The notes under the pieces: model-generated
Database searches by the model: none
What the model was told of the DNA's origin: nothing
The model's input: only the letters and a program-made list of their open reading frames with translations
In this document: piece by piece, positions 33,804 to 45,165 of the stretch
Layout: each line of letters begins with the position of its first letter
How positions within the stretch are numbered: the first letter of the stretch is position 1
Position numbers and translations under genes: made by a program
DNA from: Hyphodiscus hymeniophilus
Taxonomy: Eukaryota; Ascomycota; Leotiomycetes; Helotiales; Hyphodiscaceae
DNA length: 64,000 bases
Direction: 5' to 3'
NCBI GenBank assembly: GCA_016508695.1
Contig: VNKQ01000012.1
Location: 186,001-250,000 of the forward strand

Positions 33804-34138
33804 GGTGTTGGGATGGGACCAGAAAGGCCATGAGAAGTGTACAAAGTTGACAGCAACTCAGGATGTAAATACACACCCATCTAAAGTTTATATATTCAGA
33901 AGACTTGCGATTGCCCCTTGATTTCTACTGTATAAGCCTTAGATCTTAGGCTTAAAGGTACTTAATCGCAAGTTTCCGGCTAAATAATAATACGAGTATT
34001 ATTTTGCCCGTACTAACCGCCTAAAATATACCCCTCTGGCCCCTTCCCTTCTTACTACAACCCCTACAATAATACTTATCTTAAGCTGATCAACTAGTAT
34101 TAGCTGGGGGTCTTAACTAATTGACTGACCGATTTACG
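33804..34138. other. PEX11-like 3' flank, AT-rich, possible transposon debris
   Basis: No gene. From about 33930 the base composition becomes AT-rich with long CT-rich strings, unlike the neighbouring genes, suggesting an old degraded element beside the MITE. Confidence 0.35.
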
Positions 34139-34140
34139 TA

Positions 34141-34338
34141 CGGAGGTACAGCTGTTAAATATTGACATAGCGCTAGCATGGGATGACCCCCGGCTCTGTT
34201 TACTTTCCCTAAGAAAGAAGCACAGATCAAAACAACACAGCTCTTTGTACAAAGCTAAATACTTGATCGAGTTTAAGCAAGTCTGGTACATGGGGCCCCT
34301 TACTAGGGCTATGTCAATACTTGACCGCTGTACCTCCG
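34141..34338. mobile_element. Tc1/mariner-type MITE, copy 1
   Basis: A 198-bp element flanked by TA on both sides (34139-34140 and 34339-34340), as for Tc1/mariner insertions. The left end CGGAGGTACAGC and the right end GCTGTACCTCCG are perfect inverted repeats. The match extends about 38 bp inward with a few changes (TATTGACATAGC on both arms). The interior has no coding sequence. Copy 2 is at 40377-40677. Confidence 0.85.
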
Positions 34339-35202
34339 TAGATAATAATAATAACTGCCGATAAGCTTAAAATAACTGTTTCGGCGACTTGTGTCGGCTG
34401 GCTTACTGGCTTTTTTGGCACCTTCACCTCCTGTCCTGCAGTAGTAGCCTCATCACAGTTGGAATGCCAGCTACAACTGTCTGGTCACACAATTTCTCTA
34501 GTCTGAGATTCTATATAGCGTTGGTTCATCCATTATAGAACAGATCCCGATCATGAAAAATATCTAGTCACGTAACTGACCTGGTCTTGGCGAAGCGAGA
34601 CAACAGATCGCAACGCGACAGGAGGACGACAGAAATCGACACTACGGAGTATGGAAGTCCGATTGCCAAATCTAAATATATGAAAAGGGGTACAGTAATG
34701 ATAGATACGATACTAAGAATTCTATTGGTCCGCTTCGCCAAAATACGCATGTCCGAGGAGGCAAGTCTCGAATCAGGCTTAGCTGCGCGCTAATTGCTTA
34801 CGACATAACAAGGTATTTGAATTCCGTCTTCTTCGAACGGGAATTGAGTGCGGCACCATGACCGTTAAGCTCCTTCGAAAAATGAGACCTCTGTTCCTCC
34901 TCTCGGCTGCAGTGTATGAGAACACCGTCAGCCTCGCGGTTATTCGAACTACCAATTCAAAGCTGAAAGCTTGACGAGAGACTGGACAAAACTACTTACT
35001 ACCCGCTATCTCTGTTCCAGAACGACTTTGCTCGGACACGAGAGAGTAGGAGAAATCTTCCCCAGACAAACGCCTTTGACTGCAACCATACCGCTACGGT
35101 TGATAGCGGGATTCGAGCTCAGCTCCTTTCCCTCGTCCACGACTTCCTGCGATGCTGCATGCGATTCATTCCCGTACGTATCATTTGATCTTGTGATCCA
35201 GC
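34339..35202. other. upstream region of the Zn2Cys6 regulator
   Basis: No gene seen. Short ORFs on both strands at about 34568-34793 have no family resemblance. Contains the promoter of the regulator. Confidence 0.4.
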
Positions 35203-37012
35203 ATGGAATTGATCTACAATGCGGATCTTCACGAAGTAAAAAAGACCAGGGCCGGTAGGCCGAAGGCAAGGACCGGCTGTCTGACTTGTAGGTATGTATA
35301 TAGAATAACTCTGAGCTTTAGAGACTCAACTTATACAATCAATAGAGCCCGAAGAGTCAAGTGTGATGAAAGCCGGCCCGTTTGTCTCAAATGTACGACA
35401 TTTGGCCGTGAATGTGGAGGCTATCAAGAGGCCAAAGCGATCAGAAGACGACTCCCGAGACTTGAAGTTGTCGCACATCACTTGCTCCCGAAAGTCTCTA
35501 GGGAAAACGAGAGATTGCTTTCGCACAAAGTGCCGATTCCTATTCGCTCGTATAATATGACCGAAAAGGATGGACAATTTCTCCAATTGTATCAACAAGA
35601 CATCGCCGCTGAACTTTCCGGAGGTTTTGGAAGCACGCTTTGGTATCGGATTATCCTGCAAGCTTGTGACAATGCTTCAATACGTAGCTTGATAGTGGCT
35701 ATTGCTGCAGTCAAGCAAAATGCGCGAACCCAATCTAGTCAACCCAATGAGTCACGAAATCATAGATACTATGCGCTTCAAAAATATTCTCAAGGTCTGA
35801 ATGGTATTCAAGAACAGCTTTCTCGGGATCCGGGAAGCACCAGGCTCGCGTTGATCGGAGCGCTTTTGATATTCGTCTTCGAAGCCTTGCTTGGAGACAT
35901 GAAGATAGCTTTAAATCATGTGCAAAGTGCGCTAGATCTCATCAATCAGAGACAAGGCTACAAAGCGAAGACTTCGCCTGATCCTCGAGGGACAGTTGTG
36001 AGCACTCGGGCTCCAAAGCCGGGGGCTCCTGACTTCATCGAAAACGAGATCTTGAAAACCTTCATGCGTCTTGATAGACCCGGTATTAAGCTCTTTGGAG
36101 CCGAGCGGAAGAATCCACGCCCTGTTCGGAATCGAGCTCTTACCAAGCTGTTCTATATCGAAGACTATCAGATCCCAAGCTGTTTCACTTGTTTCGAGGA
36201 AGCACTGCATTACTTTGAATGCATGCATTTTAGGCTTTTCCCCGAACAAGATTTTAAGAAGAAGCTGAGGGGTGGTTCCACGCCCACAGGGGAAGCGACA
36301 TCCTCTGCGACTTTGCTCATGGTAAGGACAGCTACTTCAAGTTATTTGATATCGCCCTTTCAGCAGTCCATGCTTTATCATGTTTGCTTTCAATAGTTTC
36401 TCGCTTTCCACAAGCCCGCTCGTTTATTCTCATCACTCCATCAATGTAGCAATCGGTGTCTTACGAATAATTTAGTGGTTACTGACAGAGCTGCCTGAGA
36501 GCACCGCCATCATTCTTCGAGAGGAAGCTCGAAGTTGGCAACTCGCATTTGAAAGGCTACTTCGCCATTCTCGAAGGCAACAAGGCGCATCGGAATTCAT
36601 TGCCGCAACTACTCTCAGCATTCAAACAGCTTCTATCGAAGTCTCACTCTCTGCAATCACCAATGTGCCGGGTAATATGGACGACTGTGCGGAAACAAGT
36701 CGAAACCTCCTCATTGGTGCTCGTGACATAGTTTCTCATCCCAAATACACAAAAGGGTTTGTTTTCGAAGTGGGGGTTATCCCACCACTCTTCACAGTCA
36801 TTGTGTATTCCCCCAACATGCTTTATAAAAAGGAAGCACTGGGCATTTTGAGGGAAATGCAGCCTCGGGTCGAATGTGTGTGGGATAGTAGAGTTGTAGC
36901 AGATGCGGGAGAGGCCTTCATCGAAATGCTGGAGCGAACCACAGAAGTCGGGGAGACTATCAACATTCGACACCACTATGAGCAAATTCGAGCGACGGGG
37001 TGGGATGGTTGA
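35203..37012 (+). CDS. Zn2Cys6 transcription factor
   Basis: Three exons (35203-35291, 35346-36321, 36491-37012) join to 1587 nt, 528 residues. The first intron splits the zinc cluster. Spliced, it reads C-x2-C-x6-C-x6-C-x2-C-x6-C (GCLTCRARRVKC, then VCLKC and GREC), a complete binuclear cluster preceded by basic GRPKART. The rest is a fungal-specific regulator body (Fungal_trans_2 type), with LIVAIAAVKQ, LIGALLIFVFEALLGD and, near the end, KYTKGFVFEVGVIPPLF. The neighbour downstream is a P450 on the opposite strand, a common local pairing, but the target genes are unknown. Confidence 0.88.
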
Positions 37013-37691
37013 ATAGTAAGCCATCCAAAGTCACGAAAATGAGAGAAGTTCTCAGGCTCCAATGGTGAACTCCGAAATCTCGACGTCTAAATGAAATATT
37101 TCGGGCGAGGTGCTTAAGCCTATGTACCACATCAGCTAGTTCATACTATCCTTGTTGCTGGAATCTATCGATCTATCTGGATTTAAAACAGAATCCCCCA
37201 ATCGAGCCTCACAATCCCCACCATTTCCATGCCCAAAAAAAGAGGATTGTTTGTCGCGAACGCTACGCACATAATGTAGTTTTGTCCATCGCCGGGGTTT
37301 CCACACGGGGGAGGTGCCATTTTTCGTCGATCACGAGCTAGAAGGGAAAGGTTTTGGGCTATGTTCAAAGAGTGCTGGAGTTGAGTACGTGAGACGCCTT
37401 GGATTAAAGAGATGGAGGCCATGATGGCCGCTTTTGTTGAGGAACACGGAATTGGGAGGGAGAGTACAAAGGAACAGCGGCTTGTGTTGAGAGAGTATTA
37501 TAAGCTCAAGGGGTTGAAGAAGAATGGATCTAGCGAGTGAGAATTAAGTTTGGGATGGTGAGGGACTACATGGCAGACTGGCTGACCTGGTGATAAGATT
37601 GATGCCATCCATTACCCGCAACCGCACATACCTACCTTAAGACACCTCGCTGGCTAATTCACAAGACGCACAAACTATTCGAATCATGAAT
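37013..37691. other. convergent intergenic region with an orphan short ORF
   Basis: This lies between the regulator (+) and the P450 (-). A 42-codon ORF at 37412-37540 (+), MEAMMAAFVEEHG then a Lys-rich end, has coding-like composition but an in-frame stop just upstream. It may be a relic of a C-terminal exon. Nothing else seen. Confidence 0.35.
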
Positions 37692-39411
37692 CTATGAACC
37701 TCTCCTTTTGATCAAAACTTCCAACCCACTCTGCACCACAAAGAAAGTGGTATTGGCATTCAACGGCCGATCCGGATGAATTAACTCAATATCATACTCC
37801 TTCAACAAAAGTGGAAGGATCTTGTTCATCTCAAGAAGCGCCAAGTTTCTCCCAATACACAAATGACTGCCACCCCCAAACTGAAACATGTATCTTTCCA
37901 TCTTCTTTGCCTTCTCTTCATCTTCCAACCACCTTTCGGGCTTGAAGTCATCCGCGTCCTCCCCAAATATTCTTTTGTCTTTGTGCAGTACCCAGCCATT
38001 TACAGCAACACTGGTGCCGCCGGGCAGCCAAGTTCCATTGACTTCAGCTCCACCTTGAGGGATCAGGCGACTGATATTGACCCCAACAGCAGGACGGGTG
38101 CGCATGGCTTCTTTCAAACAGGCTTGAAAGTAGGGGAGTTGCTGGGCTTCAGCCCACGTTACTCTCTCGGACAGTTTGCCTGACTTTGACGCAGTGAGGA
38201 CTTCCGAAACAACGGCGGAATAAACCCGAGGATCGCGAAGGACATGCCAGAAGAAAGACTGCATGGTTGACGCTGTGGAGTCGGAGCCGGCAAAACTACT
38301 ACTGTCAGTCTTTGATCCGATGAGTTCACAGCCCAAAGGGTTCTTTACATGGCACCATGAGCAACAGCAAAAACATCCCCTTCGCCAAACTTGTCAGGAC
38401 TCTTCAAATGGCCTTCAATCAAGCTTTGTAGCAGATCCTTCCTATCGGCTTCCATATCGGTGCGTCCCCCGCTTTTCTCAAACGGTTTCCTCTTCCCCAT
38501 TTCATTCAAGGCCATCTGCGTGATGAGTGCGCTCTTCCCCATTTTGATGGCCGGAACAAGCTTCCACAATGGGTTGTTTCGGAACAGATGGTTTAGCTCG
38601 GGGACCTGACCAACTATACCATTGTACCATTGTGAATCATCGATCGTTTTGATAGTGTCATCGATATCGACGCCTTGGACCAGAAATCCGAATTTGCGTG
38701 AGAATGCTACCTCGCCTAAGACATCAAAGGCGAAGAAGTGAAGCCAGTCCCCAAGACTACGAAGTCGATTAGCTTTTGACTATCGTATGTTGGCTTTTGG
38801 GGAGGGTCCTGTGATTTGGGCAAATCCTACTCAAAAAGGATTTCGAATTGGGTTGCTGATTATGCGGTGTTTACTTACTCGACTTTGCCTTCCGAATTAT
38901 TCAGCTTGGAAAGCAGAACCTCAATAGTCTCGTCAATGAACGGCGTCAATTGTTGCATAGCTGCCATGGAGTACGGCACATTTGCGACCCTCTTCTTCCT
39001 TGCATGAACATCCTCTCTCGTTTCCGTGAAGATATCGGGATTCTCGGGCGGCGGGAAGACGCTATAGAACGGCGTCTTGTGGAATCCCTTCCCTGCACTC
39101 AACAATTCCCTCGCTGCTTCCGGAGAAGAGAACGACAGCTCGTTCGGCGCGATACGAACGATGGGCCCGTAGCGAGCATGGAGAGCCGTGATGCGATCGG
39201 GGTATTTGCCAGAGGCTACGGACAGCAAGCTGTGCAGGCGCGAGAAGGAGGCGAGGACTGGGCCTGGGTATTTACGAAGGGGAGAACCATAGCGACGACG
39301 GATGAGGTGCACGATCAGAAGTAGAGGGACGAGGTAGGGAAGGTATTCGTAGATCTTCGAGACAAGAATTCGAGTTGAGGATGATTCTGAGGCGGCAGCT
39401 GTGCTCGCCAT
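37692..39411 (-). CDS. cytochrome P450, pisatin-demethylase-like
   Basis: Three exons: about 39411-38877, 38770-38345 and 38297-37692. The start MASTAAASESSSTRI is followed by a membrane anchor (YLPYLVPLLLIVHLI) and the Pro-rich hinge LRKYPGPVLASF. Later come YGPIVRIAPNELSF, the I-helix SSFAGSDSTAS (reconstituted over the second intron), the K-helix EAMR (ExxR), PERW in FKPERWL and the heme loop FQFGGGSHLCIGR. All catalytic elements are present. Pattern and length suit fungal P450s of the pisatin demethylase group, many of which detoxify plant compounds. It lies beside a Zn2Cys6 regulator. The substrate cannot be told. Confidence 0.88.
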
Positions 39412-40376
39412 GTTGAATTGTAGCGCAAGAGAAATATCAGCGAAAGGAACATCTGATTGAAGTAGGGAATATAATAAATAGTAAGATGAGGAATCAAAAA
39501 TAGAAGATAGGGGAATTTCAAGACCCTGCACTTGATGTGGTCTGAAATAAGTACCCTCTGTAGGGCAGCAACATCCTCCCCGTTTCCTCCCCGTTCCCCC
39601 AAGGCAATATAACCAGCAAGACAACCTGATTCGTCAATGCTGTGCCTTATCAGTTTCTTGGTCAAACTAACCTCTGCCAGTGCTACGTTATTCAACATTA
39701 CCTCAGCCTACTACTCAGCCTTCGGGGGTGTCACGAACAACAGTTGATTTAAAGCTTCGCTTCTCCCAAGAGGTACAGTCCCACCAGTTTGGCATCGTGG
39801 GGTCAAGACTCGGCCCGAACTTGTCAAGGATTCCCCGCACGCCAACGGCAACGACCATTCCTCGGATCCAATTCAAATCAATTCTTTTATCCCCGAGAGA
39901 ATGACTTGGGGGAATGCGATGTTCCAAGTGTTGTGTAGACACTGTTGTGTCTACAGCTTACTCCTATTAATTGGGGCTGATAGTCTCTAAAAGCAGCAAG
40001 TAAGCTTTCAAAATACCTACTCCCAATATGTCGGGGACCTCGCTTATCTGACGTTTGGAATCATCATAAAGCTTACGGGAGTTGAGGCCCGTGTAACTGA
40101 CTGATTTCTTGGCTGAAAATTATGCACGGCTATTTTAGTATCCGTACCTGAATCTCCAATTCCATAGTCAGGACATTTATTGTGTCGCAGGCAACACAAT
40201 CTAGTGGTGTCATATCTCTTGTAAGATCATTATGATATTGAAAGGTTCAAGTAGTACATATATTCCGCTCCTTGTAAGAACTCACAGGGTCCAAAATCAT
40301 CCACTTAGCAGCTGAATAGCGAGCGGCCGATCAGGGTCTTGACGCACTTCATCAAGAGCTCTCCGCTCTACATGTA

Positions 40377-40677
40377 AGGAGGTCTAAGGTGCAGCACCCA
40401 AATATGGACATAGCCACTAGCATGGACCATACCCTGTCTCTGTTATCCTTTAATGCTTTCATAACTCGGAATTAATGGTCAAACAACTTAGTCAACTATC
40501 AGCATAAAGCCAACGAACTACCAGCTCATATTTTTGCAGGTAGTGGGGGCTTTCATAACTCGGAAGCAATGATCAAACAACTATCAGCACAAAGCCAACG
40601 AACTACCATCTTAGATTTGTGCAAGTAGGGGGGCCCCATGCTAGTGGCTATGTCGATAATTGACAGCTGTACCTCCA
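40377..40677. mobile_element. Tc1/mariner-type MITE, copy 2
   Basis: A 301-bp relative of copy 1, flanked by TA (40375-40376 and 40678-40679). The right arm is well kept: read inward it gives TGGAGGTACAGCTGTCAATT, then CGACATAGCCACTAGCATGG. The left arm is more decayed at the tip (AGGAGGTC) but has GGACATAGCCACTAGCATGG. The interior differs from copy 1 and carries a tandem duplication, which explains the greater length. Confidence 0.8.
40455..40640. repeat. 94-bp tandem duplication inside MITE copy 2
   Basis: The unit starting GCTTTCATAACTCGGA at 40455 recurs at 40549. The shared blocks CAACTATCAGCA, AAAGCCAACGAACTACCA and GCA(A/G)GTAG follow in order with small changes. Confidence 0.8.
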
Positions 40678-41144
40678 TACTCAGCCTCAAAGAGAGTCAA
40701 AGATACAACATCCTTACCCACGTGTAAGACAAGCACAATGAAACAGGAAGTCTTACAAATCCCACTTTTCCTTCTTGGAAGTTCAACCCTCCCTGACTTG
40801 CCATTTGCGCTAGCTCGCTCCCACTAGGGAATCTCTTGAGCATATTATTATAGCCTGGAAACAGCCTTCCGTTCGAAAAAAAGAGTTCTGTCAAAGAAAC
40901 CTCGATAGCCCTAGAGGAAAGCTACCTGTGCTCAGGTGGAATTTTCGCGCGAGTGGCTTAAACAAACAGAGTTGAGAGTTGGGTGATTCGCTGTGTGTGG
41001 TCAGAGATCAACAAGTGTAGCCCTCTCCTCGCCGAGTTCCAGGCAGCTATGCAGATTGTATGGGAGTAGTTCACGTATCTAGAATAGGCCTGCTTTAGCG
41101 TTCAAATCCAAGAACCTGAAATCACTCGCCGCATCTTAGAGCAT

Positions 41145-41237
41145 CACCGGACTGTCCGGACCGTCCCTGATAGGCACTTACTGTATTAGCCCATAGAGCG
41201 CAGCCATGTACCTTATTGGAAGAAGGTCCGCGCTCTG
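41145..41237. repeat. dispersed palindromic repeat, copy B
   Basis: CACCGGACTGTCCGGACCGT followed by blocks in the same order and orientation as copy A at 19890-19993. See that entry for the shared blocks. Confidence 0.5.
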
Positions 41238-41748
41238 AAGCGAAGAGGCATGGGACGATAGGTATAGCTTCTGGAATATCAGCGCGACTGTCCTGATGGA
41301 ATCCTGAACTGGAACGCATGGTTTCTTTTCGGACACAAAGAATGCCCCAGCCTAGGTGGTCGAGTATCTTCGTCAATCAGCCTCAAGTACATGGGTGAGA
41401 GTGGCGGCCCTTTCTTAAACTCCTCCAGCCCCTCATTTTCCCACGCCAACTTCGGCTTGAGCTATGCATAATTCTGACCATTCCGTTCTGCTGTGAAGAG
41501 AGGGGCTCAATGAAACATCCTAACTCCAGCAAACAAAAATAGATGGTTGCAATACCGAAATGACGGCACTACAACATGTAGCCAGCTTCGGAGAGTTCTC
41601 CATATGCAACTATCTAGTCTGAAGCAACATATAGAGCAAGAGATAAGTTGTCACTACTCGCGTACGCTGCTTCGAGACTCTTCTCCCTTGTAATCAATGC
41701 GACTCTCCAAGCATTTCTTAACCACATCCGTAAACCCCGATACACAAG

Positions 41749-42062
41749 CTACCGGCAGTGGACTTGCATCCCACTTCGTTCTCGACGCATCATTCGTAGC
41801 CACAAAATAGGCATTTTCCCATTCTCAACGTCTGAATTCCAAGTACAAAACGTGGAATCAGCGAACAGCCATTGTTCATTGTTCTTGTAGAGTGATCCAA
41901 GCTTAGTTTTCTCGAGAATGAAATCATGATCATTTCCTGGAGTTTCATCGGATATCCATTCCAAAGCCTCCGCTCCGGACCCTCGAGGACCATGTTGAGG
42001 AATTGGTTATTCTCCATGCAAGGCCTCACCTCGGTCGCCGACTTTCGCCTATCACATTGCAC
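41749..42062 (-). pseudogene. possible relic of a NACHT/STAND-type protein N-terminus
   Basis: Two overlapping minus-strand frames hold FLNMVLEGPERRLW and then NNEQWLFADSTFCTW followed by GKMPILWLR. The second resembles the segment just before the P-loop in fungal NACHT proteins (WLxxxxxFxxW ... ILWxxGxPGxGKS), but no P-loop follows and the frames are broken. Resemblance is weak and could be chance. Confidence 0.2.
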
Positions 42063-42884
42063 CAGAGCCTCTGGCTCTCTCCCAGGGAGGACTTAATCTG
42101 AAAACTAAATCAGAGAACTTTCCAAGCTGGCTTTTTGGAAAATTTTAAGTAGTCAAACTTGAGTGATTGCGGCAACTTTGCATACAGTCTGTAGGTCGTA
42201 ACTTGCGATATTGACACGAGAAAGATGAGAAGGGTGTCCAAGTGTACTACCTTTAGTCTTGACTAGGTAATTCAAATGACTGTCTCATGCTAAGGCTTGA
42301 GGAGGACGTGAGAAAGATATTAGCTATGAGTGAAGCACGGGTAAGATTTCGCAGAAGCTTGATCGGCACGAGAAGTGCAGGTAATGACTATGTGTCGAGA
42401 GTCGCAAGCTCTTTGGGTGTCGCTCGCACTGGCTGCAGTGGCTGGTCGCCCAATTTCTTAGGAAGGCTACGACGGGAGCAGACGAGAGCACCGTTTTCGA
42501 CTAGAGGGTTTACTATGTGAAGATATACTGACAGCCATTCGCTCGAGAGTTGAGGATATACTCAGTACTTTATAGACAAGGTTGTTTTCGTATGAAGTCG
42601 TAGGAGTTCCGCAAGCAATAAATCGTCGGAGCTTTCACATGCCTGCATTCCCCATGTAGACTAGCGCTTCCTCTTTTGGGTCAGAATGGATGAAAACGAT
42701 TGGATGAATGGGGTAGTCAGCCGTCCCAATGCGGATAAGAGCGAGCCCCCTCATTTTCTGGCAGGAACCCGAGGTGCAAGGGCGAGGCCGTGTCATGGGC
42801 AGGAAGCTAAGAAAAATACCATCCATCGCATCACTACTCACAGCCAACTCTTCTTATATTCTTGCTCTATGTTGTCCAATATCA

Positions 42885-44291
42885 ATGTCCAACATGCTTA
42901 GCCGTCGCAATATCATTCTAGCTGTTGTCTGCTTCATCATTCTTGTAGTTGTGTACGACAATCGCGATATTCTGCCCGCTAATTTGCCCCTGAGTCCGAG
43001 TCCGTCGTCACTGGGAAATGGGACGACTGGTGTCACAACGACCGTGACGAGTCACATTAAGGACGCTGGTGGAAGAACATCTCCTCTATCACCTCATGTA
43101 CTGAATTACTACGATCAAGTATTTTCCGAGAAGCCGGCGCCATTCGACTTTCCAGCTGTGCGCCAGCAATGCGCGCATACCAAATGGCCGGAAGACGACG
43201 TCTATCTGAAATGTGGGGGAATGTCGGCCGGACTCACCTCGATCATGTCGCAAGTGAAAGTCTGTCTGAAAATGGCACTCGAAACTGGCGTCGGCATTGT
43301 GCTCCCAGCCATGCCACTTCGCGACTCCAAGGACTTGAAAGAATTCAACTTCCTGAATGGGGACGCCTATCTAACCTATGATAAATGGTTTGATGCCGAG
43401 TTTTTAATCGAGCAAATGAAGCAAGCGTGCCCTCAGATGAAGATTATCCATCCAGATCAGCTTGACTCGGTCTCGTTTCCCGTGAGATACAACTGGGATA
43501 TCGACATTGGAAAAGCTCCCGGTTTTCAACTCTTCAACAGTTACTTCTGGGCGGGAAAGTCATTCAAGAACTATTTCGAGGCTGAATTCAAGAAACTGGA
43601 GGATATGGAAGCACTCAGTCCAAATCATGACGATTCCAAGAAAGGCATCACAGTGGTGACCATCATGTCCGCATTCCTCCTCTTCAGGATCATGGACGAC
43701 CCAACAGGCAATGACCTAAGGCTATGGAATGATCTCTCGACTATCATCCGATTCAGAGAAGAGCCCCGGGCAATTGTTGGAAATCTGCTCGGGAACCTGA
43801 ACCGTCCGTTCTACGGCGTTCATTTCAGAGCAGAATCAGACACAATCTGGAGTTCCCCCGACCACCAGCTAGCCGTGGATCTGGAAGCGCTGGATAAGGC
43901 ATGGAACGCGTACGGCAAGCCTGGAGAACAGAAACCCCTCATCTACCTCGCCTGCGGAGACCAAGGCCAGATCGAAAAGTTCGTCTCGGCCGGCAAGGAG
44001 AGAGGGTGGGAAGTAACGCATAAATGGGCTCTTGCCGAAGGGAGTCCCGAGACGTTGAAGATGATCGACGACCTGGCCTTTGATTTCCAGGGTGCGGTCG
44101 ATATGGGGATCATGGTCAGGAGTCATTTCTTCCTTGGGATTACGGGCAGTGCGTTCTCGAGTACGGTCGCTAATGCGAGGGATGTGACGGGGAGGTACAG
44201 GGGGAGTAGTTTTGAGGTTTTTGATGATGAGAATGCGAGGACGCATCTGTTCAATGATGGTGATGCGAGTCATTATGCTTGTTGTTTGTAG
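42885..44291 (+). CDS. O-fucosyltransferase-like type II membrane protein
   Basis: Single exon. The ATG at 42885 (MSNMLSRRN) sets a short cytosolic tail before a signal-anchor (IILAVVCFIILVVVY), typical of Golgi type II enzymes. The frame is open further upstream (ATG at 42729), but that would bury the anchor. The luminal part shows CGGMSAGLTSIMSQVKVC, YGVHFRAESD (HFRxE, a nucleotide-sugar contact in the GDP-fucose O-fucosyltransferase family), LIYLACGDQGQIEKF and a C-terminal MVRSHFFLGITGSAFSS. The 468-residue length fits fungal members of unknown acceptor. The end TSHYACCL-like Cys pair is unusual but may be lineage-typical. Confidence 0.72.
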   Translation: MSNMLSRRNIILAVVCFIILVVVYDNRDILPANLPLSPSPSSLGNGTTGVTTTVTSHIKDAGGRTSPLSPHVLNYYDQVFSEKPAPFDFPAVRQQCAHTKWPEDDVYLKCGGMSAGLTSIMSQVKVCLKMALETGVGIVLPAMPLRDSKDLKEFNFLNGDAYLTYDKWFDAEFLIEQMKQACPQMKIIHPDQLDSVSFPVRYNWDIDIGKAPGFQLFNSYFWAGKSFKNYFEAEFKKLEDMEALSPNHDDSKKGITVVTIMSAFLLFRIMDDPTGNDLRLWNDLSTIIRFREEPRAIVGNLLGNLNRPFYGVHFRAESDTIWSSPDHQLAVDLEALDKAWNAYGKPGEQKPLIYLACGDQGQIEKFVSAGKERGWEVTHKWALAEGSPETLKMIDDLAFDFQGAVDMGIMVRSHFFLGITGSAFSSTVANARDVTGRYRGSSFEVFDDENARTHLFNDGDASHYACCL

Positions 44292-45165
44292 ATTTGCCGG
44301 TTGGGTATATACATGGATAATGGAGTTTTGGTCTAAATGGAGTTATTGGCTGTGAAGATTCGCTGGATGTTCCGGTGGTTCAGCAATACATAGTGAGGCA
44401 ACAATAATCAAGTGACTTTGGCTTGCCTCTCTTGATCATCCTCCTGTTTTCTATTCACCAACATATTGAATGGAGCCGACCTTACGTACCAAATCTAGAT
44501 GGTGTCTGGGCAGTTCACAATAATCGTGGAGGACGTGACGCAGCAGTTGGAGCAGGGGGAGTTGGCCTGGCTGAGCGATGATCTACCATCGTGTGACTTT
44601 TCGATGGCCTCCAAGAGCAGTCGCCACGTCAGAGAATCTCAAGTACGGTTCTCAAACAAGTCTCCGAGCAAGTACTCTATCAACCTTCTTACCAGTTATG
44701 GGGTAGAAGAGAGGGCAAAAGGCTCAATAACAACGTCTATACTGTAACTTATCTTGACCTGTTTAAATAACCACTCGAAATGAGATCTTACCCTAAGTCG
44801 TCTTGCAACGCAATGCAAGTGGATGAGACTCAAAAGGAAAAGGATCGATTCGCAAGAATTGAATTTCTGATATGCCAGTCTATGCTTGCCGAAGAAAACC
44901 ATGAATTCCCAGCATTGAGCCTGAATATCTTCTGCTCGCCCATCATCTGTTCCGCAATTCCTTCTTTCCCATCTCCATGAAAAGCTACTTTGAGTCCTTT
45001 CTAGGCTTACACCCCCTGACCACTTCTAAGGGGCCATGCTCCACTTTAGACCTTCGTCCCTCCATTTACCTTTCCCGATCTCTCGAAAATGCCAATAATA
45101 CGCGATGCGACTGGCTACTGACTTGTCTCCCGCAAAGCTACTATCTCATGAAGTCCATGTCTTCG
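44292..45165. other. convergent intergenic region
   Basis: This lies between the O-fucosyltransferase-like gene (+) and the 2EXR gene (-). Short ORFs without family resemblance. Nothing else seen. Confidence 0.45.

Larger units (their letters stand above)
39412..42884. other. gene-poor region with transposon remnants
   Basis: 3.5 kb without an intact gene. It holds MITE copy 2, its internal duplication, dispersed repeat copy B and a possible STAND-type relic at 41749-42062. The left end is the P450 promoter. The right end is the O-fucosyltransferase-like promoter and 5' UTR. Confidence 0.5.
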
